Assembly (NCBI GenBank): GCA_023428905.1 | Contig: JAEYWP010000024.1 | Location: 1 to 64,000, forward strand | Direction of reading: 5' to 3' | DNA: 64,000 bases | From: Verrucomicrobiota bacterium | Lineage (GTDB): Bacteria; Verrucomicrobiota; Verrucomicrobiia; Opitutales; Opitutaceae | Shown here: one piece after another, positions 8,310 through 16,173 of the stretch | How positions within the stretch are numbered: position 1 is the first letter of the stretch | Layout: the number at the start of each line of letters is the position of its first letter | The notes under the pieces: model-generated | Told to the model about the DNA's origin: nothing | The model's database searches: none | What the model saw: the letters and a program-made list of their open reading frames with translations, nothing else | Position numbers and translations under genes: made by a program

Positions 8310-8795
8310 ATGCCCGGAATTGTCACCACCTACCTTGAAATGACAGCGCGCGACCAGCTGCGTCCTAAACGGACGGATCGGCCGGAGTTCCGTGTGCTCG
8401 AAGCGAAGGTAAAGCAGTGGGAATACAACCGCTTTCTTTACGTCTTGGTGGGACGGAACTGGTCTTGGACTGACCGGCTGAAATGGACGGACGACCAGTG
8501 GAGGGCCAAGGTGGAAGCGCCCGACGTCCGTACCTTTGTCGGGTACGTGGCCGGTTCGCCCGCAGGGTATTTTGAACTCCGCGGGTCAGCCTCCGTAGAA
8601 ATCGAGTATTTTGGCCTCACCCCTGCGTTTATTGGCAGAGGCCTAGGGGGCGCACTTCTCACGACCGCGCTGGAGGAAGCGTGGAATGGAGGTGCTGCAC
8701 GGATCTGGGTCCACACCTGCACGGCAGACCACCCGTCGGCGCTTTCCAATTACATCGCCCGCGGCATGACGGTGTTCAACGTGGAAACGGCCTGA
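8310..8795 (+). CDS. GNAT N-acetyltransferase
   Basis: This 161-residue protein has one GNAT domain: strand RTFVGYVAGSPAGYFEL, strand VEIEYFGLTPAFIGRGLGGALL with the Q/RxxGxG CoA motif, and WVHTCTADHPSALSNYIARGM as the C-terminal motif. The family reads like the E. coli-type single-domain acetyltransferases that use small amines. The ATG at 8310 is preferred over 8259 because conserved sequence starts soon after it. Acceptor unknown. Confidence 0.8.
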   Translation: MPGIVTTYLEMTARDQLRPKRTDRPEFRVLEAKVKQWEYNRFLYVLVGRNWSWTDRLKWTDDQWRAKVEAPDVRTFVGYVAGSPAGYFELRGSASVEIEYFGLTPAFIGRGLGGALLTTALEEAWNGGAARIWVHTCTADHPSALSNYIARGMTVFNVETA

Positions 8796-8862
8796 CGCGG
8801 GCTACACGTGGCTCTCGCAGAACGAAGGTTGACAATCCAACAGGGCGCGCAGGTTGGAGGCC

Positions 8863-9201
8863 ATGAACACGGCTATTCTCGTCAGGCACAGGTCTAAGCC
8901 GGGGATGCGGGAGCGGGTCCGCTCGGTCTGGGAGAAGCACGTGCGGCCGCGGGTCGCCGACAATCCTGAGCACCTGTCCTATTTTTACTGTTTTGATCAC
9001 AACGACGCCGACGTGATCTGTGCTTTCCAGGTCTATTCCGACGCGACGGCTCCCGAGCGGTTTATGGCCGGCCCTTGGTACGATGCGTATCTCGCCGAGA
9101 TCGCGCCCCTTGTCGCCGAATCGCCGCAGATCAGTGCGTGCAAGGTGGAGTGGGCGAAACCACCCGACCCACGAGGTGGGACGGTATCGGTCACGTCATG
9201 A
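8863..9201 (+). CDS. ABM-domain protein (antibiotic biosynthesis monooxygenase fold)
   Basis: The 112-residue product fits the dimeric ferredoxin-like ABM fold. A first strand (TAILVRHRSKPGMRERV) is followed by a helix, the strand LSYFYCFDHNDADVICAFQVYSD and the helix FMAGPWYDAYLAEIAPLV. Proteins of this type range from cofactor-free oxygenases to proteins that only bind a ligand. The stop overlaps the start of the GFA gene by four bases (ATGA), so translation of the two is likely coupled. Start ATG 8863 is chosen over 8854, nine bases upstream. Confidence 0.75.
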   Translation: MNTAILVRHRSKPGMRERVRSVWEKHVRPRVADNPEHLSYFYCFDHNDADVICAFQVYSDATAPERFMAGPWYDAYLAEIAPLVAESPQISACKVEWAKPPDPRGGTVSVTS

Positions 9202-9593
9202 TCCTGGGTGGCTGCCTTTGCGGTGGGCTTCGGTTCGCGCTCCAAGAGACGCCTTTCTCCTTGGGAGACTGCCATTGCGTCGATTGCCGCCGCAGCTCGG
9301 GTGCGCCGTATGTGACATGGGGCTCTGTCAAGCGAGGTTGTTTTCAGGTCACGCGCGGCGAGATCAGGAAGGTCCCGTTTGCCGGGAGGATTCGTGGCTT
9401 TGCGTCCTGCTGCGGCACGCACCTCCTTTTCGAGGAATCGTTCGCAGCCTCGACGGTGGATGTGGCAGTGGCGACGTTTGATGACCCCCGGCCGTATCCA
9501 CCGCGGAAAGCCATTTGGGTTGAAGACAAATTGCCCTGGGTTGGTCTCGATCCGCGGCTCCCTTCGTACCCGCAAGGCGGTGGGAGCGCGTGA
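9198..9593 (+). CDS. GFA-family zinc protein
   Basis: The 131-residue protein matches the GFA (glutathione-dependent formaldehyde-activating enzyme-like) zinc fold. The metal-binding cysteines are visible: GGCLCGGLRF near the start, DCHCVDCRRSSGAPY next, and FASCCGTHLLFEES later. The family is beta-rich and binds two zinc ions in well-studied members. Most members are probably not true formaldehyde-activating enzymes, so the substrate stays open. It is translationally coupled to the ABM gene before it. Confidence 0.85.
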   Translation: MILGGCLCGGLRFALQETPFSLGDCHCVDCRRSSGAPYVTWGSVKRGCFQVTRGEIRKVPFAGRIRGFASCCGTHLLFEESFAASTVDVAVATFDDPRPYPPRKAIWVEDKLPWVGLDPRLPSYPQGGGSA

Positions 9594-10082
9594 AAGCATG
9601 GCTCAATTTCAGGGTTAGGTACACCGGACGGGCAGGACACCGTTCGCCGTTGAGACTGCGGTGGCGTGTCACCTCAAGTGCCAGCGGGCGGTCGGGCAGG
9701 CCCGGAGAGAACCCGAACAAGCTTTAGCGGCGCGAAACCCGACATCGAGCCATCTGCGCAACTCGCTGGGCGCGGACGGCGGCAATCACAGCACTACTGA
9801 CAAGGACGGCGGCAACGAGGCCTGAGATAGCCAGGATTTCCATGCGGAAAAGGTATCCATATTTCGACGTCTAGCGATTATAGGTTCGGTCATGCTTTGG
9901 AGTCACCGGGCTGCGGTTTCTGCGCCGTAAACCGCACCACGCTGGCGGGCTAAAACCTTTCGCCACCGCCACTGTGACGCGTTGGACCGGGCTGGTCGCA
10001 GGCGCGGACTCGGGCGTGCGCCGGCGGCCAGGATAGGGGGCGTCTTCTGGCACCGCAGAAGGTTCAGCCGGTCGAGCGCCCC
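9594..10082. other. 489-base gap without a convincing conserved gene
   Basis: Between the GFA gene and the DUF2243 gene I see no conserved protein and no tRNA-like fold. The only item worth naming is a short possible - strand membrane peptide at 9724-9843, listed separately. A copy of the word GGACGGCGGCAA occurs twice close together at about 9773 and 9805. Confidence 0.5.
9724..9843 (-). CDS. Possible 39-residue single-helix membrane peptide
   Basis: On the - strand an ATG at 9843 opens a 39-codon frame. It encodes one uninterrupted hydrophobic helix (ILAISGLVAAVLVSSAVIAAV), followed by a strongly basic tail (AQRVAQMARCRVSRR). This layout is common among real small membrane proteins, but the frame is short and no Shine-Dalgarno precedes it. 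No homologous family is recognised. It stands alone, opposite in strand to all its neighbours. Confidence 0.3.
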   Translation of the reverse strand: MEILAISGLVAAVLVSSAVIAAVRAQRVAQMARCRVSRR

Positions 10083-10543
10083 ATGCGTACAACCCGGCTA
10101 AACGGTGCGTTGGTGGTCCTGGGCATTTCCCTCGGAGGTTTCTTTGACGGGATCGTGCTGCATCAGATTCTTGGCTGGCATCATCTGATCTGTCGTACGG
10201 AGACCTGTCGGCCCGACTCCATTGAGATGCTCCAGCGGCAGGCGAGTGAGGACGGCTGGTTTCACTTGGCCATGTGGATAGGCACGGTCGAGGGGTATGG
10301 ATGCTCGCACGTGCGCCGGGCAGGGCGTCGCGCCCTCAGATCGTGGGCTCCCTCTTGGCGGGATGGGGTGTCTTCAATCTGGTGGAGGGCGCGATTAACC
10401 ACCACGTGCTTGAGATCCATTCCGTTCTTCCGGCGAGCCCGCATTCTCTCGTCTTCGATTTTCTCTTCCTGCTTTCCGGCGTAGTCGGGACGATTGCGGG
10501 CTGGCGCATTGCGGGCCGGAGCGCGGCTGCAGCGGGAGGCTGA
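10083..10543 (+). pseudogene. DUF2243 membrane protein, frameshifted
   Basis: The first frame gives the start of a DUF2243 protein: a helix with LGISLGGFFDGIVLHQILGWHH and then FHLAMWIGTV. At about 10285-10300 the match leaves this frame and continues in another one, open from 10274: VWMLARA, GSLLAGWGVFNLVEGAINHHVLEIH and a last helix, FDFLFLLSGVVGTIAGW. Joined, the halves make a normal four-helix DUF2243 protein. The shift lies in or next to the GAGGGG run. It is either an inactivating mutation or a base-calling error in that run. Confidence 0.75.
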
Positions 10544-10666
10544 ACCTCGCCGCGTCCGCTGCGACTTGGGGGACGCGGGGGCTTCCGGGCGGGGGGGCGT
10601 CCCGCAGGCGGTCTCCTCGCTTGCCGGGCAGCGCTTCCGCCGCCAGCCTGCCCTTACCCCTGCCTG

Positions 10667-11185
10667 ATGGATATGAGTTTCCGCCCTGTCGCGCACCTGC
10701 TCTGCGGAGTTCCCGGATGTGGAAAAACCACCTTTGCCCTTCAGATGGAGGAGCAGGGCAGGGTGGTGCGGTTTTCGCATGATGAATGGATGCGCCGGCT
10801 CTACGGTGCCAACCCGCCCGCCCAGCGCTTTGAAGACCACGCGATGGCGGTGTCGGACGTGATCTGGATCATGGCGTGCCGCGTCCTGAGCGCCGGGGTG
10901 GATGTGATCCTTGATATGGGATTCTGGACCCGCCACTCTCGTGAGGATGCCCGCATGCGGATCCAGGAGATTGGCGCGACCCACCGACTCTATGTATTCG
11001 ACACACCCCTACCTGTGGCGCGAGAGCGGGTCATACACAGGACATCCCAGTTGCCGGGTGACTGCCTCTGGATCGACGGTGCGACGTTTGACATCCTGGC
11101 CGGGCGTTTCGAGCCGTTGGGTTTGGATGAAGCGCACCTTCGCGTCATTGGCCAAACCAACGGCAGCTACCGCGTGGAGCAGTGA
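10667..11185 (+). CDS. P-loop ATPase/kinase of the AAA_33 type
   Basis: The 172-residue protein carries a Walker A loop at residues 14-22 (GVPGCGKTT), a FSHDEWMRRLYG segment resembling the DEW acid pair of zeta-toxin-like kinases, and DVILDMGFWTR as a Walker B-like strand. A lid helix follows with two arginines (PVARERVIHRT). Small stand-alone proteins of this kind phosphorylate nucleosides, sugars or tRNA-like substrates. No antitoxin is next to it, so I do not call it a zeta toxin. Substrate unknown. Confidence 0.75.
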   Translation: MDMSFRPVAHLLCGVPGCGKTTFALQMEEQGRVVRFSHDEWMRRLYGANPPAQRFEDHAMAVSDVIWIMACRVLSAGVDVILDMGFWTRHSREDARMRIQEIGATHRLYVFDTPLPVARERVIHRTSQLPGDCLWIDGATFDILAGRFEPLGLDEAHLRVIGQTNGSYRVEQ

Positions 11186-11240
11186 CTTCCTGGGGATAGC
11201 GGCGGCTATCCTCCCTCACCGGATTCCCCGGCGCCTACTG

Positions 11241-12107
11241 GTGTTGTTGTGGACGGTGTTTACGTGCGTCGCAGTCCAAGCCAGCAACACGGAAGGCGTC
11301 GAGATCAGGACAGACTTGGCGTTCCTCGGTCCGGACCGTGCCGAAACGCTGGACCTGTATCTTCCCGCGATTCGTGCCCCCGGGCGGCCGCTCCCTGCCT
11401 TGGTATGGATACATGGCGGCGGCTTTGTCGAAGGCTCGAAGCGGGAGGACCGAGCGCGGCAGATCTGTTCAACGCTGGCGGCGAACGGTTTCATTGCGGC
11501 GAGCATTGATTATCACCTGGGAGAGGGGGCGTGGCCTCAGGCACTTTTCGACAGCAAGAACGCGGTGCGTCACCTCCGAAAAAACGCAGCGGTGTACGGG
11601 GTGGATCCCCAACGGATCGCGGTGGGCGGTGGATCCGCCGGGGGATTTCTTGCGTTGATGGTGGGCAACACCGCGTCCGACACCGCCTTGGAACCTAACG
11701 CGCCTTATCCGCGCATATCGAATGCGGTGTCTGCCGTGCTCACGATGTATGGGCCGACGGTCATTGGCGTCCGCGATGAACCTGGTGCGACAGCCAACGG
11801 GGAGCAACCGCGCCTGCGCCCCGTGACGGTGGAGTCTTTCCTGAGCCGAGCGTCGCCGCCCGTACTGATCCTGCACGGTACAGACGACGCGGTGGCACAC
11901 CCTCGGACCGCAGAGAGCTTGGCCGTTGCTTTGAAGAACAACCAGGTGGAGCACGAGTTCGTCCTGGTCGAAGGGGTCGGGCATTCTTTCGACTGGCAAT
12001 CCTGGGAGGGGCGGGCGCTGCCCGTGAACGTGGAGGCAATTGCGCTCGCGTTTCTCCGTAAGCACCTGTGCTCATCGCCGGAGGAGAAAAAGGCTGCACC
12101 ACACTAG
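11241..12107 (+). CDS. Secreted alpha/beta-hydrolase (BD-FAE/esterase type)
   Basis: The open frame begins far upstream, but conserved sequence starts near 11241. The GTG there is my choice because it gives a short signal-like leader (TVFTCVAVQA). The enzyme has an oxyanion HGGGF motif, a nucleophile elbow VGGGSAGGF (Ser), GTDDAVAHP (Asp) and GVGHSFDW (His), all in the order of the alpha/beta-hydrolase fold. The size of about 288 residues fits carboxylesterases and acetylxylan-type esterases. Export is inferred; an earlier non-ATG start would give a longer leader. Substrate unknown. Confidence 0.75.
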   Translation: MLLWTVFTCVAVQASNTEGVEIRTDLAFLGPDRAETLDLYLPAIRAPGRPLPALVWIHGGGFVEGSKREDRARQICSTLAANGFIAASIDYHLGEGAWPQALFDSKNAVRHLRKNAAVYGVDPQRIAVGGGSAGGFLALMVGNTASDTALEPNAPYPRISNAVSAVLTMYGPTVIGVRDEPGATANGEQPRLRPVTVESFLSRASPPVLILHGTDDAVAHPRTAESLAVALKNNQVEHEFVLVEGVGHSFDWQSWEGRALPVNVEAIALAFLRKHLCSSPEEKKAAPH

Positions 12108-12173
12108 GATGCTAGCTTGCTCCGAGCACGCACGGGTGTCATGCGTGTGATGCCGGGGCGCACTGGGAGTATT

Positions 12174-12596
12174 ATGAATCCAATAAAATGCGTAATCTTG
12201 AGCGTCGTATTAGCGGTAGGGGCGACGGTAGTCGCGGCTGCCGCGGGCTTTAAGGATGTCGAAATCGTCCAAGCTCTGAAAACGGGCGAGGCGTTGGGCA
12301 CTGCCCTTGAGGTGGATTACACGGTCACACCTGGGAAAAGCGCGTCCCAACGCGTCCTGAAACAGGCGCAAAAGAAGGCGTTCGACGCGGGAATGATGCG
12401 GATCGCGATTGTCGGTATCGAGGCCTCCGGCGAGGAGACGTTTTATGCGCGCGGCGTCACCCCGGCAGAGGTTACCCGCGTCTGGACGACGCTTGATGGC
12501 GGCTCACACCAAACCATGTCGGGACCTCAACGTGCGATGAGGCTGAAGACAGTCTCGGTGAAGTTGACCGTGCGCAAGGTTGTGCCTGGTCCTTAA
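12174..12596 (+). CDS. Secreted protein of unknown function
   Basis: From the ATG at 12174 the product is 140 residues. The start is chosen because GGGAG lies five to ten bases upstream and a signal peptide follows at once (VILSVVLAVGATVVAAAAG). The mature part has a mixed pattern with KQAQKKAFDAGMMRIAIVGIEASG and strands up to the basic end. No domain is recognised. The next gene follows after a short gap in the same direction. Confidence 0.6.
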   Translation: MNPIKCVILSVVLAVGATVVAAAAGFKDVEIVQALKTGEALGTALEVDYTVTPGKSASQRVLKQAQKKAFDAGMMRIAIVGIEASGEETFYARGVTPAEVTRVWTTLDGGSHQTMSGPQRAMRLKTVSVKLTVRKVVPGP

Positions 12597-12654
12597 GGAT
12601 TGAGCGAACGTTTGTCTTTCCCGTGCCTGGCAGCGCACACGCGTTACGGCTCTT

Positions 12655-13053
12655 ATGAGCGTTCGTATCATTCGACTGGGCTCGGCCCGCACACCTGGCG
12701 AAGGGCTGCGTATCGGGGCGGTCAGGCGACCGCCCCGGGGCGTACGCAAGGCCGACTTTGCGCGAAAAAATTGGTACGACGTGTGGTTTCCGAACCTCGC
12801 ACCGTCGTCCGATCTGGTGGCGGTGGGGCTCACGTCAGCCTCAGAAGAGGCATGGAGCCGTTTTTGTCGGGCCTATCGCTCGGAAATGCGAGCACCAGGA
12901 CCACGGCATGATCTGCAACTCTTGGCGGCGCTCTCGCACACCACCTCGTTCTCCCTCGGGTGCTATTGCGAGCGGGAAGACCGCTGCCACCGTTCTGTGC
13001 TACGGGAGCTGCTGTGCGAAGCGGGGGCCGACCTGATCACCGCGTGTCAATGA
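12655..13053 (+). CDS. DUF488 family protein
   Basis: The 132-residue protein matches DUF488: an N-terminal strand RIIRLGS, then RPPRGVRKADFARKNWYDVWFPNLAPS, and the C-terminal GCYCEREDRCHRSVLRELL, where cysteine and histidine residues are conserved. The fold and activity of the family are unproven. The final ATGA is shared with the start of the next gene, so the two are translationally coupled. Confidence 0.85.
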   Translation: MSVRIIRLGSARTPGEGLRIGAVRRPPRGVRKADFARKNWYDVWFPNLAPSSDLVAVGLTSASEEAWSRFCRAYRSEMRAPGPRHDLQLLAALSHTTSFSLGCYCEREDRCHRSVLRELLCEAGADLITACQ

Positions 13054-13562
13054 CGATGTCTTCCAGCCTTCGACCCATTCCATCCGGTGCGCGCATCGGC
13101 CACGTGCATTTGAAAGTGGCTGATCTCGAGCGTGCACTCGGGTTCTATTGCGGCGTCCTCGGCTTTTCCCTGACCCAACGTTTTGGCTCACAGGCGGCGT
13201 TTATTTCTGCCGGCGGTTACCACCATCATATCGGATTGAATACGTGGGAGAGTCTGGGCGGTGCACCTCCCGCGGCGGGAAGCACCGGCCTGTATCACGT
13301 GGCGATCCTGTATCCCACGCGTCCCGATCTGGCGGACGCTTTGCGACGCCTGCAGATGGCCGGCGTTCCGCTTGACGGCGCGGCGGACCACGGTGTTAGC
13401 GAGGCATTGTATCTGCGCGATCCCGATTGCAACGGGGTGGAGCTCTATTGGGACCGGCCGGAGATGGACTGGCCGCGCTCGGCAGAGGGTGACCTGGCGA
13501 TGTACACCCGTCCCCTGGACCTGGTCGCCCTGGCAAGAACGGCCGCTGGCTCCACGACCTGA
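13050..13562 (+). CDS. Glyoxalase/VOC-superfamily protein
   Basis: The 170-residue product has the two-motif VOC fold. The first module reads GHVHLKVADLERALGFYCGVLGFSL and GGYHHHIGLNTWES. A second stretch, LYHVAILYPTRPDLADALRRLQMAGV, is followed by ALYLRDPDCNGVELYWDRPE. His and Glu residues at the expected metal positions (GHVHL, HHHIG, GVELY) are present, so a metal-dependent dioxygenase, lyase or catechol-type enzyme is possible. It resembles the CatE-type 2,3-dioxygenase-like proteins of many soil bacteria. The exact reaction cannot be assigned. Start overlaps the DUF488 stop. Confidence 0.8.
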   Translation: MTMSSSLRPIPSGARIGHVHLKVADLERALGFYCGVLGFSLTQRFGSQAAFISAGGYHHHIGLNTWESLGGAPPAAGSTGLYHVAILYPTRPDLADALRRLQMAGVPLDGAADHGVSEALYLRDPDCNGVELYWDRPEMDWPRSAEGDLAMYTRPLDLVALARTAAGSTT

Positions 13563-13579
13563 ATTCAGCCCGTGCTTTC

Positions 13580-14164
13580 ATGACTAGCTCCCTCCCTCCT
13601 GAACTACCCAATGCGGCGGTTAAAAAGACCCCTGGCATTGCCATCGCATCCCTGATTCTGGGCATTGTCAGTGCCCTCGGCGGCGTTTTCTTTATCCTTC
13701 CGATGGTGTTGGCTGTTGTCTTCGGGCACTTGGCGCTCTCCCGTATCCGCCGCGATCCTGCCCTGGAGGGCTCCGGGCTTGCGATCACTGGGCTGGTGCT
13801 TGGCTACGGCTCGATCCTGATCGGCCTCGTCATGGGTGGCCTGATCGCAGCGATGGCAATTCCGGCGTTTCAGAAGGTCCGCGAGTCGAGCCTCGAGAAA
13901 GCGATGCTCAACGACGCCCGTCAGATTGCGTCCTCCGCGCAGCAATTGATGCTAGAGGAAGGAGAAAAACCGGTGGCTTTTGAGATTACCGAGGAGGGGA
14001 CATTGTCGGGACCCTTGTCTCCTTATGTCGCGCAGGTGACGAAAGGGACACGAGCAGTGGACGGTGTTATTGAAAACGCCCAGGACGGCTTTTCCCTCAT
14101 GCACCCCCATGTACGGCGCGGGGCGGAGGTGCGGTTCGACGCAGACGGACGACTGCTCCCGTGA
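13580..14164 (+). CDS. DUF4190 membrane protein with a pilin-like tail
   Basis: The first 80 residues form the DUF4190 pattern: a proline-rich start, then PGIAIASLILGIVSALGG and FGHLALSRIRRDPALEGSGLAITGLVLGY, which are two or three membrane helices with the conserved GHxAxxRI segment. A further helix (IAAMAIPAFQKVRESSLEKA) looks like the N-terminal helix of a type IV pilin-like protein, with no prepilin site. The soluble tail of about 90 residues has no family I recognise. The last codons overlap the GTG of the following gene (GTGA). Confidence 0.7.
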   Translation: MTSSLPPELPNAAVKKTPGIAIASLILGIVSALGGVFFILPMVLAVVFGHLALSRIRRDPALEGSGLAITGLVLGYGSILIGLVMGGLIAAMAIPAFQKVRESSLEKAMLNDARQIASSAQQLMLEEGEKPVAFEITEEGTLSGPLSPYVAQVTKGTRAVDGVIENAQDGFSLMHPHVRRGAEVRFDADGRLLP

Positions 14165-14718
14165 GCCACCCGGTGAAATCGGACTCGGCGGCGCTCTTTA
14201 AGATCCTCCGGGTGCAACCACGCTGCCCGGAGGCCCTTGCTTTGCTTGAAGAAGCGGTGGCGGAGGCCAATGCGCTGTATCCGGAACTTCATTCACCGGG
14301 CCGGCCAATCCCGTCCAATGATCTCCTGCCGGAGCGCGCGGTGTTCCTGCTCGCGTCCACGGGGATGGAGGTTGCTGGATGCGCGGCCCTGTATCCACTC
14401 GACGCAAGCACAGCCGAGGTGCGGCGCGTCTTTGTGTGCAAGCGGTTTCGGCAGCGCGGCGTCGCACGCCTGATGCTCGCGGAACTCGTCCATCAGGCCC
14501 GCGCGTTTGGGTACAGGCGCCTTTGGTTGGAGACAGGATATCGTCAGAGCCCTGCGATCCAGTTCTATGAATCTGCAGGCTTTCAGAGAATTCCCCCGTT
14601 TGGACGCTACGTCGGAGACCCGACCAGCGTTTGTTTTGGTCTCGAATTGGAATCCGAAGACGCGGTTCGAAAGCAGCACTTGGGCGCAGCGTCGAACGCG
14701 GTGGTTTATCCCTTATGA
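14161..14718 (+). CDS. GNAT N-acetyltransferase
   Basis: This 185-residue protein has one GNAT domain in its middle: EVAGCAALYPLD, AEVRRVFVCKRFRQRGVARLMLAELVHQARA with the acetyl-CoA loop RQRGVA, and LWLETGYRQSPAIQFYESAGFQRIPPFGRY. The last motif (GxRQ...YES-GF-R-PPFG-Y) is typical of GNATs near antibiotic or polyamine genes. GTG start is assigned from the 4-base overlap with the previous gene; the stop in turn overlaps the start of the next gene (ATGA). The three genes from 13580 look like one transcript. Confidence 0.85.
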   Translation: MSHPVKSDSAALFKILRVQPRCPEALALLEEAVAEANALYPELHSPGRPIPSNDLLPERAVFLLASTGMEVAGCAALYPLDASTAEVRRVFVCKRFRQRGVARLMLAELVHQARAFGYRRLWLETGYRQSPAIQFYESAGFQRIPPFGRYVGDPTSVCFGLELESEDAVRKQHLGAASNAVVYPL

Positions 14719-15143
14719 AGTATCTACGAAATGTCGCGGCGGTCATTGTCGGATTCATCCTCGGCGCCGGGGTGAACATGTTCCTGGTGACGCTGGGAGC
14801 GCGTGTTTTCCCGGCACCGGACGGCGTCAACATGGCGGATGCGGTCAGCATACGCGCTTCCGTCCACCTCTTGGAACCGAGGCATTATGTGTTTCCCTTT
14901 CTCGCGCATGCGCTCGGGACGCTGGTCGGAGCGCTGGTCGCTTATCTGCTAGCCGGTGACAAGCGGGCGGCCTTTGCGTACGTCGTCGGGCTGCTCTTCC
15001 TCGCCGGCGGTGTCGCTGCCACAACGATGATTCCGGCTCCGGGTTGGTTCATCGCGCTGGATCTAATTCTCGCCTATCTCCCGATGTCATGGCTCGCAAC
15101 CCGCCTGGGCACACGCATCACCCGCAGGAGCGCGGTGGCATGA
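14715..15143 (+). CDS. Four-helix membrane protein, unknown
   Basis: This 142-residue protein starts within the last four bases of the GNAT gene. It has four hydrophobic helices at about residues 5-30, 55-80, 83-105 and 108-127, with GAGVN in the first and a basic C-terminal RLGTRITRRS tail. There are no recognisable catalytic or cofactor residues. Coupling to the acetyltransferase suggests a joint role, but its nature cannot be inferred. A similar size and helix count occurs in many small proteins of unknown function. Confidence 0.65.
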   Translation: MKYLRNVAAVIVGFILGAGVNMFLVTLGARVFPAPDGVNMADAVSIRASVHLLEPRHYVFPFLAHALGTLVGALVAYLLAGDKRAAFAYVVGLLFLAGGVAATTMIPAPGWFIALDLILAYLPMSWLATRLGTRITRRSAVA

Positions 15144-15206
15144 GAGCGGGCGCTCGAAGATCGGTGCGCTGACGCAGTCCCCTCTGGTTTTGCATGTGAC
15201 TACGTT

Positions 15207-15620
15207 GTGATTCAACTGGCTTACCTTAGCTCCACGCCCGCGCTGCTGACCGCGGACGACATTGCCCAGATCCTCCTCAGCAGCCGGTCAAACAATGCAG
15301 CATGGGGCGTGACCGGTCTCCTGGTGTATCGGGATGGCAATGTGCTTCAGTTCCTCGAAGGGGAACGCACCAAGGTTAAAACCCTCTTCGAAAAGATCTG
15401 CCGCGATCCCCGGCACCGGGGCGTGATCATCCTCTATGAACGTGAGGTGGATCGGCGCGATTTCCCTGAGTGGACGATGGGCTTTTCCGACCTGGCGGCA
15501 GAGGGAGCAACGTACCTGGAAGGCTTTGAGGACGTGCTGGGGCCAACGTATGACGTCAGCAAACTCTCCAGTTCGGGCGCGCGGAAGCTGATCGATGTCT
15601 TCAAGCGACGAGGGCACTAA
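15207..15620 (+). CDS. BLUF-domain blue-light photoreceptor
   Basis: This 137-residue protein is a short BLUF protein. The flavin-site residues are visible: Tyr6 (MIQLAYLSS), Asn30 (SRSNNAAWGVTGLLVY), Gln48 (NVLQFLEG) and the Trp89/Met91 pair in FPEWTMGF. In the family, light changes the hydrogen bonds of Tyr and Gln around FAD. The domain takes about 95 residues; a short helical tail of 40 residues follows without an output domain, so signalling must be through protein contacts. Start is a GTG. Confidence 0.9.
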   Translation: MIQLAYLSSTPALLTADDIAQILLSSRSNNAAWGVTGLLVYRDGNVLQFLEGERTKVKTLFEKICRDPRHRGVIILYEREVDRRDFPEWTMGFSDLAAEGATYLEGFEDVLGPTYDVSKLSSSGARKLIDVFKRRGH

Positions 15621-15801
15621 ACCCTTTGCAAGCGTGCGCCACGGCTTCCCGTACCAGCTGTCGTTTTGCGGCTCCCAGCAGGGGTGAGGAAAAAGGTCGT
15701 CACGCCCGACGCTGCTGTATCGACACGTCATGGCATGTGGTAGAGGATCTGGCGCAGGCAGACCGGGTCGCTGGTCATCGGCCACCCGGGCTGTGGTTGT
15801 C

Positions 15802-16122
15802 ATGCGTTCTCCCTACACCGGATTCGTTCCGCCGTGCGCCGTTTATTGTGGCGGGTGTCCGGCTTTCCTGAGGAAGAAAAATCCCTGCGGAGGCGCGGAG
15901 GTGCACTGCCGTCAGCGCCGCTGCAAAGGCATCTATGTCTGCTGTGTTGAGCGCAAGGGCCTGTCGCATTGCCACGAATGTCCTTCTTTCCCTTGCGCAC
16001 GTTTTCGCCGATTCGCCGCGACGTGGAAGACCTGTGGACAGGACCTGCTCGCCAATCAAGCAGCCCTCAAGCAACTCGGCGCGGCGGAGTGGCTGCGGCA
16101 GTTCCATCGTGAGCATGTTTAG
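15802..16122 (+). CDS. DUF3795 cysteine-rich protein
   Basis: From the ATG at 15802 the product is 106 residues. It is packed with cysteines in the DUF3795 layout: PPCAVYCGGCPAF, then CRQRRCKGIYVCCVERKGLSHCHECPSFPCARF. These are likely to bind zinc or an iron-sulfur cluster, though this is inferred from spacing. The family is small, cytoplasmic and of unknown function. A longer start at 15730 adds an arginine-rich tail of no evident homology. Confidence 0.8.
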   Translation: MRSPYTGFVPPCAVYCGGCPAFLRKKNPCGGAEVHCRQRRCKGIYVCCVERKGLSHCHECPSFPCARFRRFAATWKTCGQDLLANQAALKQLGAAEWLRQFHREHV

Positions 16123-16173
16123 CAGGATTCAGGACGAGGGCGGCTTTTGGCCGCTGAACCCCTCCTTTCCGCC

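Noticed and set aside
10667..11185. Zeta-type toxin
   Set aside because: The P-loop and DEW-like segment are suggestive, but no antitoxin gene is adjacent and the key zeta residues cannot be confirmed.
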